Positions 49,301-61,300 of a stretch of 64,000 bases of DNA are shown here, piece by piece (the stretch's first letter is position 1; the number at the start of each line of letters is the position of its first letter). A model generated the notes under the pieces. That model was given only the letters and a program-made list of their open reading frames with translations, was not told where the DNA came from and made no database searches. The stretch lies in NCBI GenBank assembly GCA_916610825.1, contig OU744446.1, forward strand, positions 38,912,261 through 38,976,260. Reading direction: 5' to 3'. The position numbers were made by a program, and so were the translations under genes. This DNA comes from Haliclystus octoradiatus. Taxonomy: Eukaryota > Cnidaria > Staurozoa > Stauromedusae > Haliclystidae.

Positions 49301-52300
49301 GAAAACAACTATCTCAAGATAAATAAAATATCAACTCACTTTGTTAAATAAGTAACTAAAAATTCAATGCCAGGAAAAGTTGAATCGTGATATTCTGATT
49401 GTAAAATCCTTAAAATTTAAAAAACACATAATTATAGAATACTGTAAATTACAAGTTTGAGGTTGTCAAAGATAGCATAGTCCTCACAAGATGACCTTTT
49501 TCAATTGGTATGTTTAGAGGTCTGGAGATGATCTAGAATCAATCAGCATTTGGTTTAGGGCAAATCAAACGCCAAAACTTATGAGAAATACGCTCCAGAA
49601 TTAGTTCCAGGCCTTTGATAGTCATCTTGAAACAAAACGTGTAAATTTTGTTTCAACCGATTTTCAAAATTATTTTCAAATCATTGTAATTAAATAAAAC
49701 CAACTTTGATAGAACGAAGCGAAAAACTAATTTTCCGCTGAGGAGCTTTATTGTTTTGTTAAAATAGTTTGAAAGTAGCAAAACGCATGATGATTGTTTG
49801 CTTTTACGAATGGAAGTGAAATACATGTAGTCTGCAATTTCTTCATATTAAAGACCATTAAAGATCTTTTACATACTTTAACCACGTTGACATTGCTTGG
49901 TCATGCTCTTTGTTATACGAATGATATAAAGCAAGTGAATGCCAGCGCTAAGGCAAAGAAACAGATAAAAATACTTCAAAAATAAATATTTGACCTACAG
50001 TCCAAACTCAGTTAACACCCCCTTTCTTAATGTTCAGCCCTGCTTAGTATACCTTATAAAAATGATTTGCAAGATCAATTCCCTTTAAAACTCTCATATT
50101 CCACGCGATTTGCCTATTATTTTATCTCGCTTATTGTCCCACTTTTTATCTTCGTCAGAGGCAGAGGGAGGAGGTAGTAAGCAAGTTTAACGGCATTTGC
50201 TTTCAGATTGATTAAATGGGTACAGTATTACAAAATTGATTCATCCGATAATGTTGTTATTCGACTGATTAATGTCAGTTTGAAAATTAAAAGTACTGAC
50301 CTTATATTGGGTTAGGATTTGTATCGTATCTGGATAAAGACATGCGTTGTCATGAGAGACGAAATCTGGAAGCCTTCCATGTGAGCATTCAGCATACAAT
50401 TTAACAAGAGCTGTGTCAATATCCTGCCAAAATAAAACAACATGGAAAATATTTGTCTTTTTGGTCTACCAATCTCTTTTGATAATAACTTGAAAATAGA
50501 TCATGGATAGAGTTCATGAACAATTCATGAACAATTCATGAACAATTTAGGAAAATGTATAAGCAATGACATATTGATCCCTCTTCACGAACTATTTGTT
50601 AGTAAAGCTCCGAATTTTCAGAAAAACATGAAAATTTGGAGTTGCGTTGCGTTTCGTGTTATTATCACCTTAAGCTGCAGGCTATATCTTGAATTCTTGT
50701 GACATGCTTCCTAATAGAAAAATAAACAAAATCGGAAAAATTAAATATAACCTGGAAAATTAAGTTTTCCTGATACCTTCTGAATGATTATACATTACAA
50801 CTGAAAGATGTTAACAGTAATTGATACATTCGAGATAAAAACTGATTTACTTACTAAAAAATCCAAGATAAACTTTTTGGCTTCAGCTAAAAGAGTTTTG
50901 CTACCTTTCGCTAGATAAATGCAAAACAAAAGTAATAACCATCAATCATAGAGGTGATAAAGCGAGGCAATTAATTACATTGTAGAAACACATTCAAACT
51001 AACCCATTGATTGGATGTCTTTAATATTATGAAATGGAGGCTGTGATGGCGTGAAAACAATGTCGCTTGGCAACAGAGATGGATACAATGCAATAACCTG
51101 TCAATCAAATATATTTTCACGATAAAAAACTATGATAAAAAAGGATTAATAAAAAATAAAAACTTGGATGCTTGCTCACCTCTTTAAGATCAAAGTCAGT
51201 TTCACTAAATATTTGCTGGCAAGATCCAAATTGTCCTCTAGAAAACTGCACAAATCCAGCTTTGATATTGACAAGATTCATAAACTGAAAGTGAAAATTG
51301 ATGCTGAAAAATTGGTTTACAACAAGTCCTTTCTAATCTAAAGATATTAGCAGTCCAAGACTATTAAATAGCCTAATTGTTTTCAAAACAGGCCATTTAA
51401 ATTAATAGTTAGTATAATCAACGTTCATTTCATGAAGTGTTTCATGAACAGTTTGAGATTTTGAACAGTTCATGAACTTGCTAATAGATTTCTAACAGTG
51501 GCTTAGAATGGGGGTAATAACTCATGCTAAATTACGTAGAATATTTCCTATTCAATGAACACCACAGTAAGACACGAAGCAATCCACAAGGATGCCAACC
51601 TAAATCAGAAACATCTGTCTTCCATGAGTCTTCATCACTTTGGGGATACCATTTGAATGGAATGACAAGTATTTATTGCATTCCGATCTAGTCAATTAAA
51701 GTCTCTAGAATCCATCATGAAACACTGCGCGTGGAAATTAAATGCCTTAAACTGAAACTTAAAAAATAGTTAGCAGCCCTCCTCTGCGGAGGTTTGTAAT
51801 ATACAGACACGAGAGAGGAAAACCTCATGAAATTTTAAAAAGCAAAGCAAAAGCAGTGTACATGGTTTTTCTTCAAAGCAGATAGAAAACAAGGAAATCA
51901 GCTTTCTGATGAGGAGCTCTCTTGTGTGGCTGATTGTAAAATTGTCAGATTCAGAATATTCAAGGAAAGCAGCCGCAACTTACATCTGTCCCAAACTTTT
52001 CTTGATCTGTGCTATTTGCCACAACAGCAAGTTCTAATGCTTCATCGATCCTCTTCTCAATCAACAAGATTTGGATCTAAACAAAAAGTTTGAGATGAGA
52101 TGATTATTTTGTATTGAATCAACCCTGTATATAAAGGTCACCTGTCTATAGTGGTCACTCTTGCAATGTCTAGAATAGTATTTTCTATTGAATCAACCCT
52201 GTATATAAAGGTCACCTGTCTATAGTGATCACTTTTGCAATGTCTAAAATAGTATTTTCTATTGAATCAACCCTGTATATAAAGGTCACCTGTCTATAGT

Positions 52301-55300
52301 GGTCACTCTTGCAATGTCTAGTAGTGCACGTCTAGAATAGTATTTTCTATTGACTACTGCTCTGTCGTATGGGGGAATTGCAAGAAACTACATATTGATC
52401 GCCTCCAGAGATTGCAGAACATAGGTATGAGGACAGTTCTTCGCTGTAATTATCAGACACGGGTCTCTGACATGCTTAGTCAACTTGGTTGGCTATCAGT
52501 CAGAGGCAGAATAACATCTCACCAGCTAATCTTCACACACAAAATTAATTTCGAGCTTCTCCTGTGCTTCTCCATCTATTCAAAAACCGCATTCCACAAG
52601 AACACGCTCGTATTCCCACAACAACATCTACATTGAGCCAAGCCATCCAGATTCATTCAAACACGCTGGTGCTCGAAAGTGGAATGGTCTTGCGTCTGGG
52701 ATGAAGGTGGTTACTAGTGACGGTGCCAAATTTAAGCACCTCCTCAAGAATCAAATGCATGTCAATAACACATTTAACTAATTTTTACTCCAAGCTTATC
52801 GGGTGCTGAATAATTGAGGATGATGATGATGATGAATCAACCCTGTATATAAAGGCCACCTGTATATAAAGGTCACCTGTAGAGCATGTAGTAGTCAATT
52901 TACCTATCGTAAAATATGTGATAACTTACAGAATTCTGAGAACATTATCGTAGAATTCAGAGATCAAATTTGAAATCAGAATGCTACCTTGGTGGTGCAT
53001 GATATTAAACTAGTTTGTATAAAAACAAAACTGTAATCCTACCTGTTGATCTAATGAAACAGGAATCAAGGCAAATACAGATCGCTTTCCAGCCGCCAAT
53101 ACCATGCCGTCATAATCACCCATAGCAACTCCAGCCTATACAAAAAATATCAAATCAAACAGAGAATTGACTAAATCATTATTGAGCTAATTACTTCGTA
53201 TATGGACCATAACAACACACCTGGAAGCCGATCGCTTGTTTTTGCTGTTTGTCAATCATGCTACAAAGAGAGAGTTAAACGTTAAACAATCAGGACAGTA
53301 TAAAGCACTGTACTCTTAAACATTCATATCCATGGAATTTCCACAGTGTTCAAATGTCATGGAAATGCTTTGAAAACGTTGTAGACATCATTGCATTTCC
53401 GTGTTTTTGGTATCAGTAGTGTATTGAAATTAATTTGAAATATAACATTCAGCATTTAAAAGTGAGAAATTCGTCCCAAGCTTAAGAATAATTTTGGTTT
53501 CAGATTGCAATAAATCATTAAAAATCTCAATTTTACTCTGAATTTGCTCTACCCTTCCAGAATATAGGAATGCAGGATTCCTACTTTTATTGGATCTATG
53601 TAAGAAGTGTAATAAGTATTTTATGCTTTAGATTGATATGACACAATCTAACCTTGAGTAGGTATATCTACTATATAAACGCCGATGATGTCTGTCTGTA
53701 TCTACTGTATTCGAGATTCACACTTCTCATGGTAAACGTATCAAATCCATACTTTCCGTGGGGTATCTTATCATTTTTTGCGGCAACATTGGCCATGTTT
53801 TATGTTCATATCCTTATATTCCTTCAATTGACGGCCCGAAGAGTATTTTTATCACAGGATTTCTCTTGCGGCTCCATAGAAAGAACGAATTACATTCTCA
53901 TGTTTGCCACGCAATATTTTTCACACCCGACTGACGGTCGACCCGACTGACCTTCAGTTCTATTGTTTATTTATCACTTGAGCTAACTTCTAGCAATTAA
54001 ATTTTCTAGATATTTTATTTTCAAATTTCATCCAGCAGAGCAGGCTCACTTCACTAGTATACTATATTTGCTTCTAGAACACTTGTAGTAGTAATGAACT
54101 GCAGCACGTCAGGTTAAATTCCTTTTTCCTTATTTAACATCAAACATACACGCAGCCACTACAAGAGATATTCATTCTGCTGAGTTATTCGAAGCATAGG
54201 TAATAGATCTTGGGTTCTAAACAATTATCACAAACCTGTGGATTGTAATTGTGCTTTTACCAAGAATAAGAACATACGGATATGAAAATCCAACCGATAT
54301 GAGACCATCAGCCCAGTTCAAAGGTTGATGCCTTGAGAGACCATCTGGTGATACAATCATACCTATACTGTCTGTAGGACCACTCAAAAGAAATTCGTCC
54401 TGAAATTGAACAAACAGGTATTTAGCGCATTCAATGTATGAAAAATAAATAAAAAACTAATTCAGGAACAACATGTATTATAAGCGTGTGACCTTCTCAT
54501 ATCACACTCAAACATTGCATGTATATTTAAGGAACAATTTAAGAAAGTTTCATGAACACGAATGTTAAATGAAATTGAAATTCTCCATGAACAGTCCTTT
54601 GAAATTTCTTGAATGTGAAATAGTACCACACTATTTATGAACTGTTTACGATAAAGTTCATAAAAGTGTGCAATTTTACAATCATGAGATTATTTCGAAA
54701 GTAAAATATTGAATTGATGTTTATTTGAATACTTACAGAGCCAATCCGTTTAATCATTGGAATGGCATTAGCCTCATGTGTGAATAACTGTTGTTGCTAG
54801 AAATAAAATATTCATAATGCAATCATCATCATTATTTTAAATTTAAATTCTAAACTCTAAACTTTTAAATTTTAATTTTAAAATGACAAATTCGCAATTT
54901 TGTTCCAGACGTTTCTGGGATAATCACATACCTGCAACATTTTCTTGATTCTGATTGGCTAAGAGAAGTGCAGTTTTAAGGAAACTTAGCGTCATTTTTT
55001 TTCAAATTGCACTCAGTACAAAATGCAAAACTTAAAGGTAATTGGTAAATAGAATAGCAGAACAAAAACTAGCCTGCAAAAACAGAGTTCGAAAAACGGA
55101 TACCATGGTAACACGGAACTGGAACATAGTCGTTCGAAGTAATAGCTGATTTCATGAAGCGCAAACATTATTTATTAAATTTTAAATTTTAAATGTAAAA
55201 AAGTGATGGTTTCTTGCAAACATTATTCCATACTTTTATTTGTAAGTTTGCACGTATGTGATTAAAAGGTAACCATACGGTTTCTCGTTCAATTCTGGAT

Positions 55301-58300
55301 TAATTTGTATTTGTGCGCTTTTCAAAAAGTTTGAAATTGAACTCACCCTATTGGCTTGTGCGACATTGAACATTTTTGAAAAACACACATGTACAAATCA
55401 ATTTCAAATTGAACTCAAACCTGTATGACTTCCTATACAAATTGTTCAAAATTTCCTCAAATTTTACAATTAAAGTTTATACTAAAAACAAAGACCTTCC
55501 CGGTACTTGAATTTTGTTATTCTGTTATAAAATATTGAGATATAATGTTGTTATGGCTGTACCAATAATCTGATTTGAAACAATTTTTGTAGCCTCTCTA
55601 TGACTTGACTCAACTCCTTCAGATGGAAGACTATGTCTGCTATATGTTACACCATAATTCATCCTTTATGCAATATATGTACAGATGACACAGACACAAC
55701 AGTGTTAACTCACCTTGCCCGTGAGTAGATCGATAATTGTGTACTGACAATCAGCTACAGTGCAAACTGTATTCCCATCAATAGCCTGTAAGCAAATGGA
55801 ACAGTCGCTCAATGATGATAGTTTCAAAGAAAAGAGCAAACACTAGCTGTATCCAATGGTAGGAATCTTGGAATCCTAGATTCCAGAAGGCTAGAGCAAA
55901 ATCAGAAGAAAATTTATATGTTTACTAAACAAAAGGCTGGCTGGCTCCAGCAGTTTTTTCTAGTTCCTGCGGAGGCCTTCTGTGCCTTCAGCTCAATGCT
56001 GTTACTATTGATAAGTTGTAAGTTAGAATGTCTCCAGTTGGCAAAATGCAGTTGCTTTGTTCTAGTGTGAATTCCAGAATCAACTAGCTTCAAGCAAAGA
56101 AAGACGTCATTTTTTATTGTAGCATGAAAGATATTATAATAAAGATTGATTACAATTTAAGCGTTTTATATACTTTCATAAACGATTTCAAATCTGTGAC
56201 TGAAGAATGAATGTCGAAACACAACCATCAGTGTCATTAGTAATTCACATCACAGGATCAAATCTATACAGTATTTATAAATACTGTATCATTTCAATTA
56301 ATTTTGAAATGGACAGCATGATTTTCCTTGTTGCTGTTGGTACTTGATACTTTTGATAGATATATTTGATAGAGAGGAGTATTAGGGGTGTGTGTTTACA
56401 ATTCATAACTTGTTGAATCCTATTATTGTTTAAAAATTCAAAGAGTTTTTCCTTTTTCGTAAACACTCCGCAATGAAATTTACAAATGATTTCAAGCTAG
56501 ATCTGAAAAAAGTAAAATTCAATTAACTCACAATAAAACATAATCACTAAAGACGAAAGCAGTTTTCGTTATCATCATCCCAATACAATTTAATTCGTGT
56601 TTTTGGTTCTGAGATTTCAAGACATTTGTGCACTTTCACATTTCACGGCTTCGCTCTGTCTGAATGACGCAGCTTTGATCTTTTATGGAAAAGAAAATTT
56701 TTCCCTTTCACGCCGAGTTCAGTAGAAATTTCAAAACTATATATAGCCTATGTTCAGACCACGAAAGAGAGCTTTCGAATGATGTATGATGTTCAGGATT
56801 TCTGGACATGGTTTATGAGATTAGTGGGTACAAAGTTTTGCAGGTCATTTTTACAAAGTAGCAGGGATGATTTTTGGTCAGTTTCAACAAAAGAATTCAT
56901 AAGAAGATGTTGAATTGCATCTAGAGATGATTCCAAAAGGCTGAACATTTTGTCAATCCCTGCTTGTCTACCATCTTAAAGGGGCAAATTTGACCGGCGA
57001 CCGCTGCGAGATCAATTTGAATTTATGCTTAGAGTAATTCAACCGTCTCGCTTTGAAACTATTGTTATACGCAAGCCTAATTTGTAATAAATTCATGTCA
57101 ACAATGAACATTGTGTTATAAACAATAAACATGCACGTGATCCGAAGTGCGTAGTGCCTGCCGGTCATTTTTGCTCCTTTAAATAGTCAATTTGGCGGAC
57201 CTCATTGGCTATTCGATGGTAGACAACTCGAGCAATAGCCATTTCTTAAGTGATATTGAAAGTAATAACTACACATATTTTTATTAAAACTGAAGAGATA
57301 CTGTGATGGTGGTCTTGATATAAAAGCACCTTAACACTATTTCAAAAGAGTCAAAATAAACCGCATTACAAACAACCTTTTGGTGTGAAGATTTTAGTAA
57401 CGTAAACCAGTATGTACCATCCATAGACTGAGCACTAACTTCTGACGTCACAGTGTCCACTCGAAAGTCATCGAAAAAACGAAATTTTCAATATTAGGAA
57501 ACTGGCAAATGGAGTGAGAGAAATAAGCTATTGTGAGCGCAATTGAAGACTGATCGTCATCAAATTTCAATTATTTGAAGATCATAGATCATAGATGCTA
57601 GACAATGGACGTGTTCAATCCAATTGGTGACATGATTAGCAGCTACATAAATGAATTAACGGGTATTAATTAGCTGAACATATACTTTTTGTAACATTTA
57701 AATAGTTTATTACATTTTAATTTGTATGAATAATCATGCTATCAAGATTATCTATTGATTTAGATAAGTAACTTTGAAATATGTTTACATCATTAATAGC
57801 ATTTGAAATATATTTACAACAATATCTCTGAAAGTAGTTTGCTCCACTTTTTTGCTGATCTCTCGGTTACATATCGGATTGAACACATCCGTTGTCTATC
57901 AAAATCTATGATCTTCAAATAATTGAAATTTTATAACGATCGGTCTTCAATTGCGCTCACAATAGCTTATTTCCCCTCACTCCATTTGCTTGTTTCCTAA
58001 CATTTTAAATGGAGTTTTGAAAATCTGGCGAAGCCAACATGGCGGATATTCTTTGATTCTTTCGAAATTTCGAGAAATTTTGGCGACATTAGATTTTAGG
58101 GCTTGTTAATGAATGATGTCAGAAGTTAGCGGTCTAGATGTTCTAATAAGTTTATGGTACCATCATAGTTTGACTCTTTTTCTGAAGAAGACTATTTCAT
58201 ACATTATTTGTTATGAGGTATATTTTCTAATAATAAAAAATCCTATTATTTGGATTCAGTAATGTCCCAATGTAAAAGCAAACAATTGATTATCATACCA

Positions 58301-61300
58301 AAGCTCTAGGAATATCTGTCAAAGAGACTTCAGAAATCAGTTGGATTTTCTCCTTGTCAATGGAGTACAAATGAATTTGTTTTCTTCGTGTTCCAACACA
58401 TATCTAAATAAATACGCACATGAAATAAAGTCACTGTATTTGCTATTGTTGGGCACTGTTGGGTAGTTACGATTGTCAAAATGTAAGTCAAGTGTCATGT
58501 TGGGTAGTTACGATTGTCAAAATGTAAGTCAAGTGTCATGTTGGGTAGTTACGATTGTCAAAATGTAAGTCAAGTGTCATGTTGGGTAGTTACGATTGTC
58601 AAAATGTAAGTCAAGTGTCATGTTGGGAAGTTACGATTGTCAAAATGTAAGTCAAGTGTCATGTTGGGTAGTTACGATTGTCAAAATGTAAGTCAAGTGT
58701 CATGTTGGGTAGTTACGATTGTCAAAATGTAAGTCAAGTGTCATGTTGGGTAGTTACGATTGTCAAAATGTAAGTCAAGTGTCATGTTGGGAAGTTTAGA
58801 TTGTCAAAATGTAAGTCAAGTGTCATGTTGGGAAGTTACGATTGTCAAAATGTAAGTCAAGTGTCATGTTGGGTAGTTACGATTGTCAAAATGTAAGTCA
58901 AGTGTCATGTTGGGTAGTTACGATTGTCAAAATGTAAGTCAAGTGTCATGTTGGGAAGTTTAGATTGTCAAAATGTAAGTCAAGTGTCATGTTGGGTAGT
59001 TACGATTGTCAAAATGCAAGTCAAGTGTCATGTTGGGTAGTTACGATTGTCAAAATGTAAGTCAAGTGTCATGTTGGGTAGTTACGATTGTCAAAATGTA
59101 AGTCAAGTGTCATGTTGGGAAGTTAAGATTGTCAAAATGTAAGTCAAGTGTCATGTTGGGTAGTTACGATTGTCAAAATGTAAGTCAAGTGTCATGTTGG
59201 GAAGTTACGATTGTCAAAATGTAAGTCAAGTGTCATGTTGGGAAGTTAAGATTGTCAAAATGTAAGTCAAGTGTCATGTTGGGTAGTTACGATTGTCAAA
59301 ATGTAAGTCAAGTGTCATGTTGGGAAGTTAAGATTGTCAAAATGTAAGTCAAGTGTCATGTTGGGAAGTTTAGATTGTCAAAATGTAAGTCAAGTGTCAT
59401 GTTGGGAAGTTTAGATTGTCAAAATGTAAGTCAAGTGTCATGTTGGGAAGTTTAGATTGTCAAAATGTAAGTCAAGTGTTATGTTGGGAAGTTAAGATTG
59501 TCAAAATGTAAGTCAAGTGTCATGTTGGGTAGTTACGATTGTCAAAATGTAAGTCAAGTGTCATGTTGGGTAGTTACGATTGTCAAAATGTAAGTCAAGT
59601 GTCATGTTGGTTAGTTACGATTGTCAAAATGTAAGTCAAGTGTCATGTTGGGAAGTTAAGATTGTCAAAATGTAAGTCAAGTGTCATGTTGGGTAGTTAC
59701 GATTGTCAAAATGTAAGTCAAGTGTCATGTTGGGTAGTTACGATTGTCAAAATGTAAGTCAAGTGTCATGTTGGTTAGTTACGATTGTCAAAATGTAAGT
59801 CAAGTGTCATGTTGGGAAGTTAAGATTGTCAAAATGTAAGTCAAGTGTCATGTTGGGAAGTTAAGATTGTCAAAATGTAAGTCAAGTGTCATGTTGGGTA
59901 GTTACGATTGTCAAAATGTAAGTCAAGTGTCATGTTGGGTAGTTACGATTGTCAAAATGTAAGTCAAGTGTCATGTTGGTTAGTTACGATTGTCAAAATG
60001 TAAGTCAAGTGTCATGTTGGGAAGTTAAGATTGTCAAAATGTAAGTCAAGTGTCATGTTGGGTAGTTACGATTGTCAAAATGTAAGTCAAGTGTCATGTT
60101 GGGTAGTTACGATTGTCAAAATGTAAGTCATGTGTCATGTTGGGTAGTTACGATTGTCAAAATGTAAGTCAAGTGTCATGTTGGTTAGTTACGATTGTCA
60201 AAATGTAAGTCAAGTGTCATGTTGGGAAGTTAAGATTGTCAAAATGTAAGTCAAGTGTCATGTTGGGTAGTTACGATTGTCAAAATGTAAGTCAAGTGTC
60301 ATGTTGGGTAGTTACGATTGTCAAAATGTAAGTCATGTGTCATGTTGGGTAGTTACGATTGTCAAAATGTAAGTCAAGTGTCATGTTGGGTAGTTACGAT
60401 TGTCAAAATGTAAGTCATGTGTCATGTTGGGAAGTTACGATTGTCAAAATGTAAGTCAAGTGTCATGTTGGGAAGTTAAGATTGTCAAAATGTAAGTCAA
60501 GTGTCATGTTGGGTAGTTACGATTGTCAAAATGTAAGTCAAGTGTCATGTTGGGTAGTTACGATTGTCAAAATGTAAGTCATGTGTCATGTTGGGAAGTT
60601 ACGATTGTCAAAATGTAAGTCAAGTGTCATGTTGTGAAGTTACGATTGTCAAAATGTAAGTCAAGTGTCATGTTGGGAAGTTAAGATTGTCAAAATGTAA
60701 GTCAAGTGTCATGTTGGGTAGTTACGATTGTCAAAATGCAAGTCATGTGTCATGGTGCTAGGCTTACCTCAGTACCATATGGATTGAAGGTATTCGATGT
60801 GTCATTTCTAGCCATGACGGTAACCTGGAAATTGAAAGCTTGATCAAATATTATCATCAAATATAGACCTACAACTTTTTTAATTTTGTGGACCTAAATT
60901 CATTGCTGCTGTTGTATTTAAATGCGATTTAGTGTCGTAAAAATGTTTTGTGAGGGCTTAAATAACAACTCATATAATCAATAATTACCCCTTTTAGTAT
61001 TTCTTTGTTTCCATGGTAGACTTTGAGCTACATTATAACAAAATAAATATATATTTAAAACACCAAACTAATAGAAAATAGAAACAAGAAATAATGTTAT
61101 ACTTTATTTTACCGAATTATTTTTACCTCAAGACCTTTCATATTTAACATGTAAACATTGCCTAGACAACAAAAGGGAATCAATTAAAAATCTTTGCAAG
61201 ATATTAAAGATAAAATAAAATAACGATTTTGGAAATTTGGAAACATGGCTGTAGGCTACGGAACTAATTTAGAAATAATACAGCTACTGCAATAACGATA

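Noticed and set aside
51890..51950. Another hammerhead (CTGATGAGGAGC...)
   Set aside because: No GAAA core or matching stems follow.
58458..60753. CRISPR-like or centromeric array
   Set aside because: No spacers between repeats, a eukaryotic intron, and too short for a centromere; a plain minisatellite.
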